DNA of 64,000 bases from Actinomadura barringtoniae (lineage in GTDB: Bacteria > Actinomycetota > Actinomycetes > Streptosporangiales > Streptosporangiaceae). The notes under the pieces were generated by a model that saw only the letters and a program-made list of their open reading frames with translations, was not told the DNA's origin and searched no databases. A program made the translations under genes and the position numbers. Shown here one piece after another: positions 32,622-40,006 of this stretch. The stretch lies in the NCBI RefSeq assembly GCF_017573505.1, contig NZ_JAGEOJ010000016.1:124001-188000 (forward strand), given 5' to 3'. Within the stretch, counting starts at the first letter, position 1. Every line of letters starts with the position of its first letter.

Positions 32622-33134
32622 TCAGGAGCTCAGATGCTCCGCGCGATGCCCGGCGTGACCGTGATGCCGCAGACCTCGCAGGGTCAGAGCCGTGTCGAGT
32701 GCGGCCACAGTCGCCTCCCATCCCTTGTCTTCGTGGCTGCCCGGCAGCCCGCTGCGGTCCAATGCTTGCTCAATGGTGTCACACGTGAGTACCCCGTTGC
32801 CCACCGGAGTGGCCTCATCCAGGGCGACCCGGGTCACACCGGCGGTGACCGAGTCGCACACGTAGTCGAAATGGGCGGTCTCGCCGCGAATGACGGCCCC
32901 GAGAACGACGACGGCGTTGTGCGTCTTGGCCAGTTGCTGGGCCACGACCGACAGCTCCAGGGCGCCGGCGACCCGTACGGCGGTGGGTTCGGCCACGCCG
33001 CAGGCCTTGGCGGCGTCCAGGGCGCGCTGGAAGAGGGTGTCGGTGATCTGCCCGTGCCAGCGGGTGCACGCGATGCCGAGGGTCAGGCCCTCGGCGTCGA
33101 CGGTGCTGTCCTCGGGTCGTCCTGCTCCACTCAC
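32622..33134 (-). CDS. ribH: 6,7-dimethyl-8-ribityllumazine synthase
   Basis: A 170-residue enzyme joining 5-amino-6-ribitylaminouracil with dihydroxybutanone phosphate in riboflavin synthesis. The conserved RVAGALELSVVAQQLA and VVVLGAVIRGETAHFDYVC motifs include the catalytic histidine in the latter. The first ~18 residues and the last ~20, a His-rich tail, are not conserved in the family. The GTG start at 33134 abuts the TAA stop of ribBA, so the genes are coupled. It is the fourth gene of the FMN-controlled operon. Confidence 0.95.
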   Translation of the reverse strand: MSGAGRPEDSTVDAEGLTLGIACTRWHGQITDTLFQRALDAAKACGVAEPTAVRVAGALELSVVAQQLAKTHNAVVVLGAVIRGETAHFDYVCDSVTAGVTRVALDEATPVGNGVLTCDTIEQALDRSGLPGSHEDKGWEATVAALDTALTLRGLRHHGHAGHRAEHLSS

Positions 33135-34439
33135 TTAGAGGCCCTCGATCTGGTGTCCGAGACGGTCCCGCTTGACCGTCAGGTAGCGGCGGTTGTGCTC
33201 GGTGACCACGACGGGCATGGCCGCCCGGCCCTTCACCTCGAGACCGAAGCCCTGCAGGCCCGCGAGCTTGGCCGGGTTGTTGGTGAGCACGCGGATCGAG
33301 CGTACGCCGAGGTCGAGCAGCATCTGGGCCGCATTGGAGTACTCGCGCGCGTCGGCGGGCAGGCCGAGCTCCAGGTTGGCGTCGACGGTGTCGGAGCCGT
33401 TGTCCTGCAGCGCGTACGCCTTCAGCTTGGCCAGCAGGCCGATGCCGCGGCCCTCGTGCCCGCGCAGGTAGAGGATGACGCCGCGGCCTTCGGCGGCGAT
33501 GCGTTCCATGGCGGCGTCCAGCTGGGTGCCGCAGTCGCAGCGCTCGGAGTGCAGGACGTCGCCGGTGAGGCATTCGGAGTGGGCGCGGATCAGCACGTCC
33601 TCGCCGTCGCCGAGGTCGCCGTAGACCAGGGCGATGTGCTCGCCGCCGTCGATGGCGCTGGAGAAGCCGACGGCGCGCCAGGTACCGAAGCGGTTCGGCA
33701 GCCGGGTCTCGACGACCCGCTCGACCATCGGCTCGGTGCGCTTGCGGTACTCGACGAGCTGCTCGATGGAGATCAGCTTCAAGCCGTGCTCCTTGGCGAA
33801 GACCTGCAGCTCGGGCAGGCGCGCCATGGTGCCGTCGTCGTTCACCACCTCGGCGAGGACGCCCGCGGGGGTGAGCCCGGCGAGACGGGCCAGGTCGACG
33901 GAGGCCTCGGTGTGGCCGCGGCGGCGCAGCACGCCGCCCGGGTGGTAGCGCAGCGGGAAGATGTGGCCGGGCCGCACCAGCTCGTACGGCTCGGTCGCCG
34001 AGTCGCACAGCGTCTTGATCGTCTTGGCCCGGTCGGCGGCCGAGATGCCGGTGGTCACGCCGTCGCGCGCGTCCACGCTGATGGTGTACGCGGTGCGCAT
34101 CTTCTCGGAGTTCTGCGCGGTCATCAGCGGGATCTGCAGCCGGTCGAGGTCCTCCCCCTCCATCGGCACGCAGATCACCCCGCTGGTGTAGCGGATGGTG
34201 AACGCCAGCAGCTCGGGCGTCGCCTTGGACGCCGCGAAGATGATGTCGCCCTCGTTCTCGCGGTCCTCGTCGTCGACGACCACGACGGGCTTGCCCGCCG
34301 CGACGTCGGCGATCGCGACCTCGATCGAGTCGAAGATCCCATTGTCGCCACCGTTCACGCCGGCGCCGTTCACACCGCTGCCGTTCATACCGCCGCTGCC
34401 GATCACACTGCCGCCGCTCAGGTTGTCGCTGCCGCTCAT
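33135..34439 (-). CDS. ribBA: Bifunctional DHBP synthase / GTP cyclohydrolase II
   Basis: A 434-residue fusion. The N-terminal DHBP synthase (about 38-235) has VVVDDEDRENEGD and RRRGHTEASVDLARLAG. The C-terminal GTP cyclohydrolase II (about 240-434) has the zinc site HSECLTGDVLHSERCDCG and the catalytic RGHEGRGIGL. It supplies both precursors of riboflavin. The first 36 residues form a Gly/Ser/Asn-rich low-complexity leader containing GSGGMNGSGVNGAGVNGG, not part of the family. ATG 34439 overlaps the ribM stop (ATGA). Length beyond the leader is normal. Confidence 0.95.
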   Translation of the reverse strand: MSGSDNLSGGSVIGSGGMNGSGVNGAGVNGGDNGIFDSIEVAIADVAAGKPVVVVDDEDRENEGDIIFAASKATPELLAFTIRYTSGVICVPMEGEDLDRLQIPLMTAQNSEKMRTAYTISVDARDGVTTGISAADRAKTIKTLCDSATEPYELVRPGHIFPLRYHPGGVLRRRGHTEASVDLARLAGLTPAGVLAEVVNDDGTMARLPELQVFAKEHGLKLISIEQLVEYRKRTEPMVERVVETRLPNRFGTWRAVGFSSAIDGGEHIALVYGDLGDGEDVLIRAHSECLTGDVLHSERCDCGTQLDAAMERIAAEGRGVILYLRGHEGRGIGLLAKLKAYALQDNGSDTVDANLELGLPADAREYSNAAQMLLDLGVRSIRVLTNNPAKLAGLQGFGLEVKGRAAMPVVVTEHNRRYLTVKRDRLGHQIEGL

Positions 34440-35086
34440 GCGGTCACCGCCTCGTTTCGTGGGCTCCCCGCGCTCCGGCCTCCCCGGGACTCCCGGAGCC
34501 AGTTGCGGAACCCGACCATCACCATGACGAAGAAGATCCCGTAGACCGCGCCGGAGACGTACAGTCCCGACTTGAAGGCCAGCGGCACGCCGACCAGGTC
34601 CACGAGCACCCAGATGATCCAGAAGTCGACCAGCGCGCGGCTCTGGGCGAAGGTCGCGACCGCGCTGCCGACGAAGATGTAGGCGTTCGCCCACGGGGAC
34701 CAGGCGACCTTCAGCCAGGTCAGGTGGATGAACAGCTGCGCCACCACGGTGGTGCCGATCGCCAGGGCGGCCAGCAGCACGACGCGTTCGCGCACGGTGG
34801 CCTGCCGTACGAGCAGCTCGTGACCGTGGCGCTTGCCCTGCGTCCAGGCGATCCAGCCGAAGACGGCCAGGCCGCAGAAGAGGGCCTGCTTGAGAGCGTT
34901 CCCGGGAACGTGCGCGTGCAGCGAGGCGGCCAGCAGCAGGAGCGCGCCGGCGAGCTGGACCGGCCAGGTCCACAGCGTCTTGCGCATGGCCAGCCAGACC
35001 ACGGCGAGGGAGAGCACGTTGCCGATGAGATCGGTCCACAGCACGTGCTCGCCGAAGAGCTCGAAGCTCGCGTTGAGCCAGTTCAC
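34436..35086 (-). CDS. ribM: PnuC-family riboflavin transporter (RibM-type)
   Basis: A 216-residue membrane protein of the PnuC family with about seven hydrophobic segments (for example VLSLAVVWLAM, ALLLLAASLHA, IYLG-like turns and FWIIWVLVDLVGVPLAFKSG). PnuC proteins move vitamins by facilitated diffusion; those inside riboflavin operons under an FMN riboswitch (RibM/PnuX) import riboflavin. The signature WxxW region WTWPVQLAG and the WANAYIFVGS stretch are seen. It starts at GTG 35086, overlapping the ribE stop, and its start codon sits at the edge of the 18-bp repeat array of ribE. Confidence 0.88.
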   Translation of the reverse strand: MNWLNASFELFGEHVLWTDLIGNVLSLAVVWLAMRKTLWTWPVQLAGALLLLAASLHAHVPGNALKQALFCGLAVFGWIAWTQGKRHGHELLVRQATVRERVVLLAALAIGTTVVAQLFIHLTWLKVAWSPWANAYIFVGSAVATFAQSRALVDFWIIWVLVDLVGVPLAFKSGLYVSGAVYGIFFVMVMVGFRNWLRESRGGRSAGSPRNEAVTA

Positions 35087-35766
35087 GACCGGTCACCGGC
35101 GATCTGACGGTCATCGGCGATCTGGCGGTCACCAGTGATCTGACGGTCATCAGTGATCTGGCGGTCACCGGCGAGGGTCCGGTCGCCGATCATGCGCTCG
35201 ACGTACTTGGCGACCACGTCGACCTCGAGGTTGACCGGGTCGCCGGGCTTCTTGTGGCCGAGCGTGGTGAGCGAGAGCGTGGTCGGGATGAGCGCGACGC
35301 TGAACCGGTCCGCGCCGGCCTCGACCACGGTGAGGCTGATGCCGTCGATGGTGATCGAGCCCTTGTCGACCACGTAACGGGCCAGGTGCGCGGGGAGCGC
35401 GAAGGTCACCACGTCCCAGCGCTCGCCGGGCTCGCGGGAGATGATCGTGCCGACGCCGTCGACGTGGCCCTGGACCAGGTGGCCGCCGAGCCGGTCGGAC
35501 AGCCGGACGGGGCGTTCCAGGTTGACGCGCGAGCCGCGCTCGAGCGCGCCGAGGCTGGACTTGTCGAGGGTCTCGCGCATGACGTCGGCGGTGAAGACCT
35601 CGTCCTTGACGTCGACCACCGTGAGACAGACGCCGTTGACGGCGATCGAGGCGCCGTGGACGGCGTCCTGGGTCACGAGCGGACCGCGGACCGCAAGGAC
35701 CACTGAGTCCGCGGCGGACTCGATCCCCTCGATCTCGCCGAGCTCCTCGACGATGCCGGTGAACAT
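35083..35766 (-). CDS. ribE: Riboflavin synthase alpha subunit
   Basis: A 227-residue enzyme that dismutates two lumazine molecules into riboflavin. Two lumazine-binding domains are visible: MFTGIVEELGEI with VNGVCLTVVD in the first, and GHVDGVGTI with DGISLTVVE in the second. The family is usually about 200-215 residues; here the C-terminus carries five to six hexapeptide DRQIxx repeats encoded by 18-bp tandem units, which look like a neutral tail. The start is ATG 35766 with GAGGAGG upstream. It is the first gene after the FMN riboswitch. Confidence 0.93.
   Translation of the reverse strand: MFTGIVEELGEIEGIESAADSVVLAVRGPLVTQDAVHGASIAVNGVCLTVVDVKDEVFTADVMRETLDKSSLGALERGSRVNLERPVRLSDRLGGHLVQGHVDGVGTIISREPGERWDVVTFALPAHLARYVVDKGSITIDGISLTVVEAGADRFSVALIPTTLSLTTLGHKKPGDPVNLEVDVVAKYVERMIGDRTLAGDRQITDDRQITGDRQIADDRQIAGDRS
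35091..35180 (-). repeat. 18-bp in-frame repeat at the ribE 3' end
   Basis: Five 18-bp units (35091-35108 to 35163-35180) encode DRQI-x-G/D hexapeptides. Units alternate in a 36-bp super-pattern (GATCTGAC and GATCTGGC endings), which points to successive duplications. The array ends 4-8 bp from the ribE stop and the ribM start. Confidence 0.93.
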
Positions 35767-35848
35767 CTCCCGGGCCTCCTCATATGCGTCTGCACAGGGG
35801 CTCCGGGGACGTACGACGAAACACAGCACCCCTGGTCAGGGGTGTACA

Positions 35849-35974
35849 GCGCGCTGCCTCCCATCCGGACTTTAACCGTCGGTCCCGGAGTTCCACCGGG
35901 TCAACCGGCCGATGGCTTCGGCCGGGTCGCGGACTGTCACCGCCGGTTCGGAATTTCACCGACCCCGGAGCACG
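35849..35974 (-). promoter_or_regulatory. FMN riboswitch (RFN element)
   Basis: On the minus strand the conserved landmarks occur in order: GGTGAAATTCCGAACCGG, GGTGACAGTCCGCGA, the variable P3 arm with GGCCGAAGCCATCGGCC, CCGGTGGAACTCCGGGACCG, and AGTCCGGATGGGAGGCAGCGC. It lies 83 bp upstream of ribE and should reduce expression of ribE-ribM-ribBA-ribH when FMN is high. Downstream a palindrome around 35829-35842 has no T-run, so control may act on translation. The rest of the 35767-36164 gap holds the DoxX promoter and operator. Confidence 0.95.
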
Positions 35975-36052
35975 CGTTTCACTGCTGCCAACCAGTGTGC
36001 CATGCAATGCATTCCCCGCCCTATGTGAGGATGCCCACGGCCACATTTGGCC

Positions 36053-36072
36053 AACCAAGCGCTCGCTCGGTT
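36053..36072. promoter_or_regulatory. TetR-type operator upstream of the DoxX gene
   Basis: AACCAAGCG (36053-36061), a 2-base spacer and CGCTCGGTT (36064-36072) form a 20-bp palindrome with one mismatched pair. TATATC follows directly and may be a -10. The next gene downstream is the DoxX gene. Confidence 0.5.
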
Positions 36073-36164
36073 ATATCATCGACGGCGGCGTTCGTTCAAC
36101 GTTCAACGATCTTGGCATACGGGTAAGTATTCGATCTCTAGCGATGATCCGCTTGGAGGTCACC

Positions 36165-36581
36165 ATGGACGTCATCGCTCTCATCGCCCGCATCCTGTTC
36201 ACCGCCGTCTTCCTCGGCGCCGCGATGGGCCACCTCACCGCCACCGAGGCCATGGCCGGCTACGCGGCCAGCAAGAAGCTCCCGCAGCCCAAGCTCGCCG
36301 TACAGGTCTCCGGCGTCTACATCGGGCTAGCGTCGATCATGCTCATCCTGGGCATCTGGCCCGACCTCGCGGCGATCGCCCTGGTCCCGTTCCTGCTGAT
36401 CACGGCGTTCGTCTTCCACGACTTCTGGCGCGTGGAGGACGCCCAGGCCCGCCAGCTGGAGCAGATCCAGTTCACCAAGGACCTGTCGCTGACGGGCGGG
36501 GCGCTGGCGCTTTTCGTGCTGTACGCCGCCGAGAGCCACCCCGGGCTCAACCTCGTGGACCCGCTCTTCTCGATCTCGTGA
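36165..36581 (+). CDS. DoxX-family membrane protein
   Basis: A 138-residue protein with four membrane segments in the DoxX pattern (LIARILFTAVFLGAAMGHL; LAVQVSGVYIGLASIMLIL; AAIALVPFLLITAFVF; GGALALFVLYA), and the FHDFW motif that precedes the last loop. Family members are linked to oxidative or thiol stress and sometimes to quinone pathways, but the biochemical role here is unknown. GGAGG lies 7 bases ahead of ATG 36165. It is a single plus-strand gene between minus-strand operons, with a palindromic operator upstream. GATCCC triplets repeat just after the stop. Confidence 0.8.
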   Translation: MDVIALIARILFTAVFLGAAMGHLTATEAMAGYAASKKLPQPKLAVQVSGVYIGLASIMLILGIWPDLAAIALVPFLLITAFVFHDFWRVEDAQARQLEQIQFTKDLSLTGGALALFVLYAAESHPGLNLVDPLFSIS

Positions 36582-36611
36582 TCCCGATCCCGATCCCTTG
36601 AGCCGAGCAGG

Positions 36612-37316
36612 TCAGGAGATCTTCAGGCCCTCCGGAACGGCCGTGACCGCGCTGAGGTCGCCGATCACCAGGTCGGCCTCGGTCAGCTCGTCCGCCGCGT
36701 GGCTGGTGGTGACCGCGACCACGGTCGCCCCGGCCGCGCGCCCGGCGGCGATGCCCGCCGGGGCGTCCTCGATCACCACGCACTCCCCCGGCGGCACGCC
36801 GAGCCGCCGCGCGGCCAGCAGGTAGCCCTCCGGGTCCGGCTTGCCGTGGGTCACGTCGTCGGCGGTGACGGTCACCGCCGACAGCGGGACGCCCGCGACC
36901 TCGGTACGGGCGGCCAGCTGCCCGCGGTCCATCGACGTCACGATGGCCCAGGGCAGCCCGTTCATCGCGCCGAGCAGCGCCACGGCGCCGGGCAGCGCGA
37001 CCACGCCGTCGCCGTCCAGCAGCTCGGCCTCCAGCCCGTCCAGCTCGGCCGTCGCGGCCGCGACGGCGTCGGCCGGCAGGAACTCGGCGATCCGGTCGCT
37101 GGTACGCCGCCCGTGCGAGCCCGCCAGGAACTCGTCGGCGTCGATCCCGTACCCGGCCGCCCACCGCCGCGCCGCCCGTTCGATCAGCGGCGTGGAGTCC
37201 ACGAGCGTGCCGTCGGTGTCGAAGAGCACCGCGGCGCAGCGCAGCAGGCTCATCGCGGGCTGATCGGGGTTCATCGCGGGCTGATCGGGGCTCATCGCGG
37301 GCTGATCGGAGCTCAT
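36612..37316 (-). CDS. HAD-family sugar-phosphate phosphatase
   Basis: A 234-residue HAD hydrolase of subfamily IA. Motif I is DTDGTLVDS (the second Asp of the usual DxD is kept), motif II is the Thr/Ser strand IVTSMDRGQ, motif III is the lysine in HGKPDPEGYL, and motif IV is VVIEDAPAGIAAG. It removes phosphate from a small sugar or sugar alcohol. The N-terminus has three 7-residue MSPDQPA repeats, each with its own ATG. Its start overlaps the rpe stop, so it may clear side-products of pentose phosphates; a link to the riboflavin-intermediate phosphatase is possible but not supported. Confidence 0.83.
   Translation of the reverse strand: MSSDQPAMSPDQPAMNPDQPAMSLLRCAAVLFDTDGTLVDSTPLIERAARRWAAGYGIDADEFLAGSHGRRTSDRIAEFLPADAVAAATAELDGLEAELLDGDGVVALPGAVALLGAMNGLPWAIVTSMDRGQLAARTEVAGVPLSAVTVTADDVTHGKPDPEGYLLAARRLGVPPGECVVIEDAPAGIAAGRAAGATVVAVTTSHAADELTEADLVIGDLSAVTAVPEGLKIS
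37251..37313 (-). repeat. 21-bp in-frame repeat at the HAD gene start
   Basis: Three 21-bp units (37251-37271, 37272-37292, 37293-37313) each begin with CAT, an ATG on the coding strand, and encode M-S/N-x-DQPA. A fourth ATG (37314-37316) is the annotated start. Confidence 0.95.
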
Positions 37317-37996
37317 ACGGACCAGGCCGCGGCGGAGGTGGCCCCGGCGGCCTGCTGCCGCAGCTTCTGAACGGCCTCGGCCGGGTCCTCGGCGCCGTAG
37401 ACCGCGTTGCCCGCCACGAACACGTCCGCGCCCGCCTCGGCGCACCGTTCGATGGTCTCGGCGCTGACGCCGCCGTCCACCTGGAGCCACACCGGCAGGT
37501 CCCGGCCCTTGATCAGCTCGCGGGCGCGGCGCACCTTGGGCAGCACGACGTCCAGGAACTTCTGGCCGCCGAAGCCCGGCTCGACGGTCATCAGCAGCAG
37601 CATGTCGATCTCGCCGAGGATGTCCTCGTACGGCTCGACCGGCGTGGCCGGGTTGATCGCGAGCCCGGACCGCGCCCCGGCGGCCCTGATGGTCCGCAGC
37701 GTGCGGATGGGCGCCTTGGCGGCCTCGGCGTGGATCGTGACGCTCTGCGCCCCGGCCTCGGCGAACTGCGGCGCCCAGCGGTCCGGGTCCTCGATCATCA
37801 GGTGACAGTCGAGCGGCAGCGGGCTGTGCTTCAGCAGCGCCCTGACCACCGGCAGGCCGATGGTCAGGTTGGGCACGAAGTGGTTGTCCATCACGTCGAC
37901 GTGCACCCAGTCGGCGACGTCGGAGATGGCCGCGACGTCGCCGGCGAGGTTGGCGAAGTCGGCGGACAGGATGCTGGGTGAGATCTGCGGAGCCAT
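37313..37996 (-). CDS. rpe: Ribulose-phosphate 3-epimerase
   Basis: A 227-residue barrel enzyme interconverting ribulose 5-phosphate and xylulose 5-phosphate. The conserved ISPSILSADFANL, HVDVMDNHFVPN (metal-binding His and Asp), CHLMIEDPD, MTVEPGFGGQKF and LQVDGGVS are all intact, with a normal length. It serves the pentose phosphate pathway. The 4-bp overlap with the HAD phosphatase gene indicates translational coupling. The PAP2 gene ends 12 bp before its start. Confidence 0.96.
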   Translation of the reverse strand: MAPQISPSILSADFANLAGDVAAISDVADWVHVDVMDNHFVPNLTIGLPVVRALLKHSPLPLDCHLMIEDPDRWAPQFAEAGAQSVTIHAEAAKAPIRTLRTIRAAGARSGLAINPATPVEPYEDILGEIDMLLLMTVEPGFGGQKFLDVVLPKVRRARELIKGRDLPVWLQVDGGVSAETIERCAEAGADVFVAGNAVYGAEDPAEAVQKLRQQAAGATSAAAWSV

Positions 37997-38008
37997 GATT
38001 CCCCGAGT

Positions 38009-38956
38009 CTATTGAGAGACCTCGGCCAGGGCCTCACCCGGCCGGGTGACAGCGCGGGGGACCCGGCGCGCCAGGCCCAGCCGCACGAACGCCTCGGGCG
38101 CGCCGGCCGTGGCCCACAGGCCGAGCGCCGCCTGCACCAGGAACGACGGCACCGGCTGGTCTCCCATGAACAGGCCGATCCCGTACACCACGAACGCGCC
38201 GAGCCCGCCGACCGGGATCCGGGCCAGCCGCCGCCACACCGCTCCCCCGCTGTCGAACCAGCCGCGCCACCCGAGGATCGACAGCCCGGCGATGATGCCG
38301 AAGACCCCGCCCGCGGCCGCGCTCGCCGCCGTCATGCTGAGCGGCTTGACCCCGCCGCCCGCCGCGATGATCGCCTCGGACCAGGTCTCCGGCCAGTTCC
38401 AGTCGTCCAGCGTCCGCAGCGCCGCCCAGGCCAGCCCGAGCAGCGCCAGCGACACCGCCAGCGCCAGAACGACCTGCACCACCACCGGCCGGCGCGACCA
38501 CCAGGGCGTCACGATCGGCTCCAGTTGCAGCGCGACGACCAGGAAGACCGCCCCGATCGCCCAGCCCGCCAGCACCTGCCCGATCGAGTGAACGCCCAGG
38601 TAGATCCGCGACACCCCGATCAGCACCACGAGCACCAGCGCCGCCGCCCACAGCGCCCTGCGCCGCGTCTGCGAGGCCAGGAATCCCCAGGCCACCACCG
38701 AGTTCTGCGCGTGGCCTGACGGCATGCCGAACGAGGACTGCGCCTCGTACCCGTGGATGGAGCGGTCGGTCCAGAACGGCCGTGGAGCGTGAAAGAACAG
38801 CTTCAGCACCGTGTTGAGCATCGCCCCGACGGACAGGAGCACGGCCAGCCGTGCGCCCAGCCGGGCGCTCACGCACCAGAAGACGATGACGAGCAACGGA
38901 ATGGAGAAGCCTGCACTCCCGATGAACGACACCAGGCGCATGAAGTCGGTCAGCAC
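38009..38956 (-). CDS. PAP2-family membrane phosphatase
   Basis: A 315-residue polytopic membrane protein with a PAP2 (type 2 phosphatidic acid phosphatase) domain. The three motifs are recognisable: KLFFHAPRP (motif 1), PSGHAQNSV (motif 2) and SRIYLGVHSIGQVLAGW (motif 3). After the domain come several further membrane segments (about residues 150-300), a common extension in actinobacteria. It removes phosphate from a lipid phosphate, possibly undecaprenyl or phosphatidyl. It is the gene upstream of rpe on the same strand, 12 bp apart. Confidence 0.85.
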   Translation of the reverse strand: MLTDFMRLVSFIGSAGFSIPLLVIVFWCVSARLGARLAVLLSVGAMLNTVLKLFFHAPRPFWTDRSIHGYEAQSSFGMPSGHAQNSVVAWGFLASQTRRRALWAAALVLVVLIGVSRIYLGVHSIGQVLAGWAIGAVFLVVALQLEPIVTPWWSRRPVVVQVVLALAVSLALLGLAWAALRTLDDWNWPETWSEAIIAAGGGVKPLSMTAASAAAGGVFGIIAGLSILGWRGWFDSGGAVWRRLARIPVGGLGAFVVYGIGLFMGDQPVPSFLVQAALGLWATAGAPEAFVRLGLARRVPRAVTRPGEALAEVSQ

Positions 38957-39048
38957 GATCCCCCGTCAAGCATCACATCGGCCAGAGCGTCACAACGGCT
39001 GAGCGCCGCCACGCCAGGAGCCTCACCGCGCCGAGAGCCTCACCACGG

Positions 39049-39993
39049 CTATGAGCCGGCGACCCGGGCCTTCTCGGTCGCCAGGTCGAAGTCGCCCTTG
39101 GGCCACTCGAGGCCGAGGCCCTCGAAGACCTCGGTCAGCAGCATCATGATCGCGTAGTTCCGGTACCACTTCCGGTCGGACGGGATCACGTACCAGGGCG
39201 CGGCCTCGGTGTTGCACTTGTCCAGCGCGGCGGCGTAGGCCTCCTGGTAGGCGGGCCACAGCATCCGCTCGTCCACGTCCGAGGGATTGTACTTCCAGTG
39301 CTTGCCCGGGTCATCGAGGCGCGCCATGAGGCGTTCCTGCTGCGTCTCCGGCGAGATGTGCAGGAAGCACTTCACGATCGTGCAGCCGTCGGCGGCGAGC
39401 CGTTCCTCGAACCGATTGATCGTCGCGTACCGCCGCGACCAGACCCGCCGTGGCACGAGCTCGCGCACGCGCGCGATCAGCACGTCCTCGTAGTGCGAAC
39501 GGTCGAAGACCCCCAGGTAACCGGGCTTGGGCAGGGCGTTCCGGATCCGCCAGAGGAAGTCGTGGGACAGCTCCTCCTTGGTCGGCGACTTGAACGACTT
39601 GATCGTGCTGCCGTACGGGTTGAGCGGGCCGACGACGTGCTTGACCACGCCGCCCTTGCCCGAGGTGTCCATCCCCTGCAGCACGAGCAGCACCCGTCGC
39701 TGGTCCCCGGCCGCCTGGGCGTTGGCGTACAGCCGCTCCTGCAGGTCCTCCAGGCGCAGGCCGAGCTCCGGCATCGCCTCGCGCGTCGCGGTCTTGTCGC
39801 CGATCGCCCCGAACGTGGCGCGCGGGTCGAGCTCGGACAGGTCCACCGGCCCCGGCGGGCAGCGCAGCGCCTCGGCGAACGAGATCTTCTCGGCGTCCGC
39901 CTTCTTCGCGTCAGCCTTCTTCGACCCGTCCGACTTCTTCGACTTCTTCTTAGCCGTCTTAGCCCCCATCCCCGAAAGATCACCCTTGGCCAT
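39049..39993 (-). CDS. Polyphosphate kinase 2 family nucleotide phosphotransferase
   Basis: A 314-residue PPK2-family protein. Walker A is QGMDTSGKGG, followed by VVGPLNPYGS and FKSPTKEELSHDFLWR, and the Walker B-type region is GVFDRSHYEDVL. These enzymes move phosphate between polyphosphate and nucleotides. The first ~35 residues are an unusual Lys/Ala-rich leader (AKKKSKKSDGSKKADAKKAD) not seen in the core family, possibly for binding polyphosphate. It stands alone between the PAP2 gene and rsmB; the short gap to PAP2 has small CTCACC repeats. Confidence 0.9.
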   Translation of the reverse strand: MAKGDLSGMGAKTAKKKSKKSDGSKKADAKKADAEKISFAEALRCPPGPVDLSELDPRATFGAIGDKTATREAMPELGLRLEDLQERLYANAQAAGDQRRVLLVLQGMDTSGKGGVVKHVVGPLNPYGSTIKSFKSPTKEELSHDFLWRIRNALPKPGYLGVFDRSHYEDVLIARVRELVPRRVWSRRYATINRFEERLAADGCTIVKCFLHISPETQQERLMARLDDPGKHWKYNPSDVDERMLWPAYQEAYAAALDKCNTEAAPWYVIPSDRKWYRNYAIMMLLTEVFEGLGLEWPKGDFDLATEKARVAGS

Positions 39994-40006
39994 GGGAGTG
40001 AAACGT

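Noticed and set aside
31659..34544. Open frame of about 960 codons opposite hisG, ribH and ribBA
   Set aside because: Mirror of three certain genes; no ribosome site or domain content.
35829..35842. Transcription terminator of the FMN riboswitch
   Set aside because: The palindrome is short and not followed by T residues, so control through translation is at least as likely.
36612..37316. HAD protein as the missing riboflavin-pathway phosphatase
   Set aside because: It is coupled to rpe, not to the riboswitch operon, and motif content fits general sugar phosphatases.
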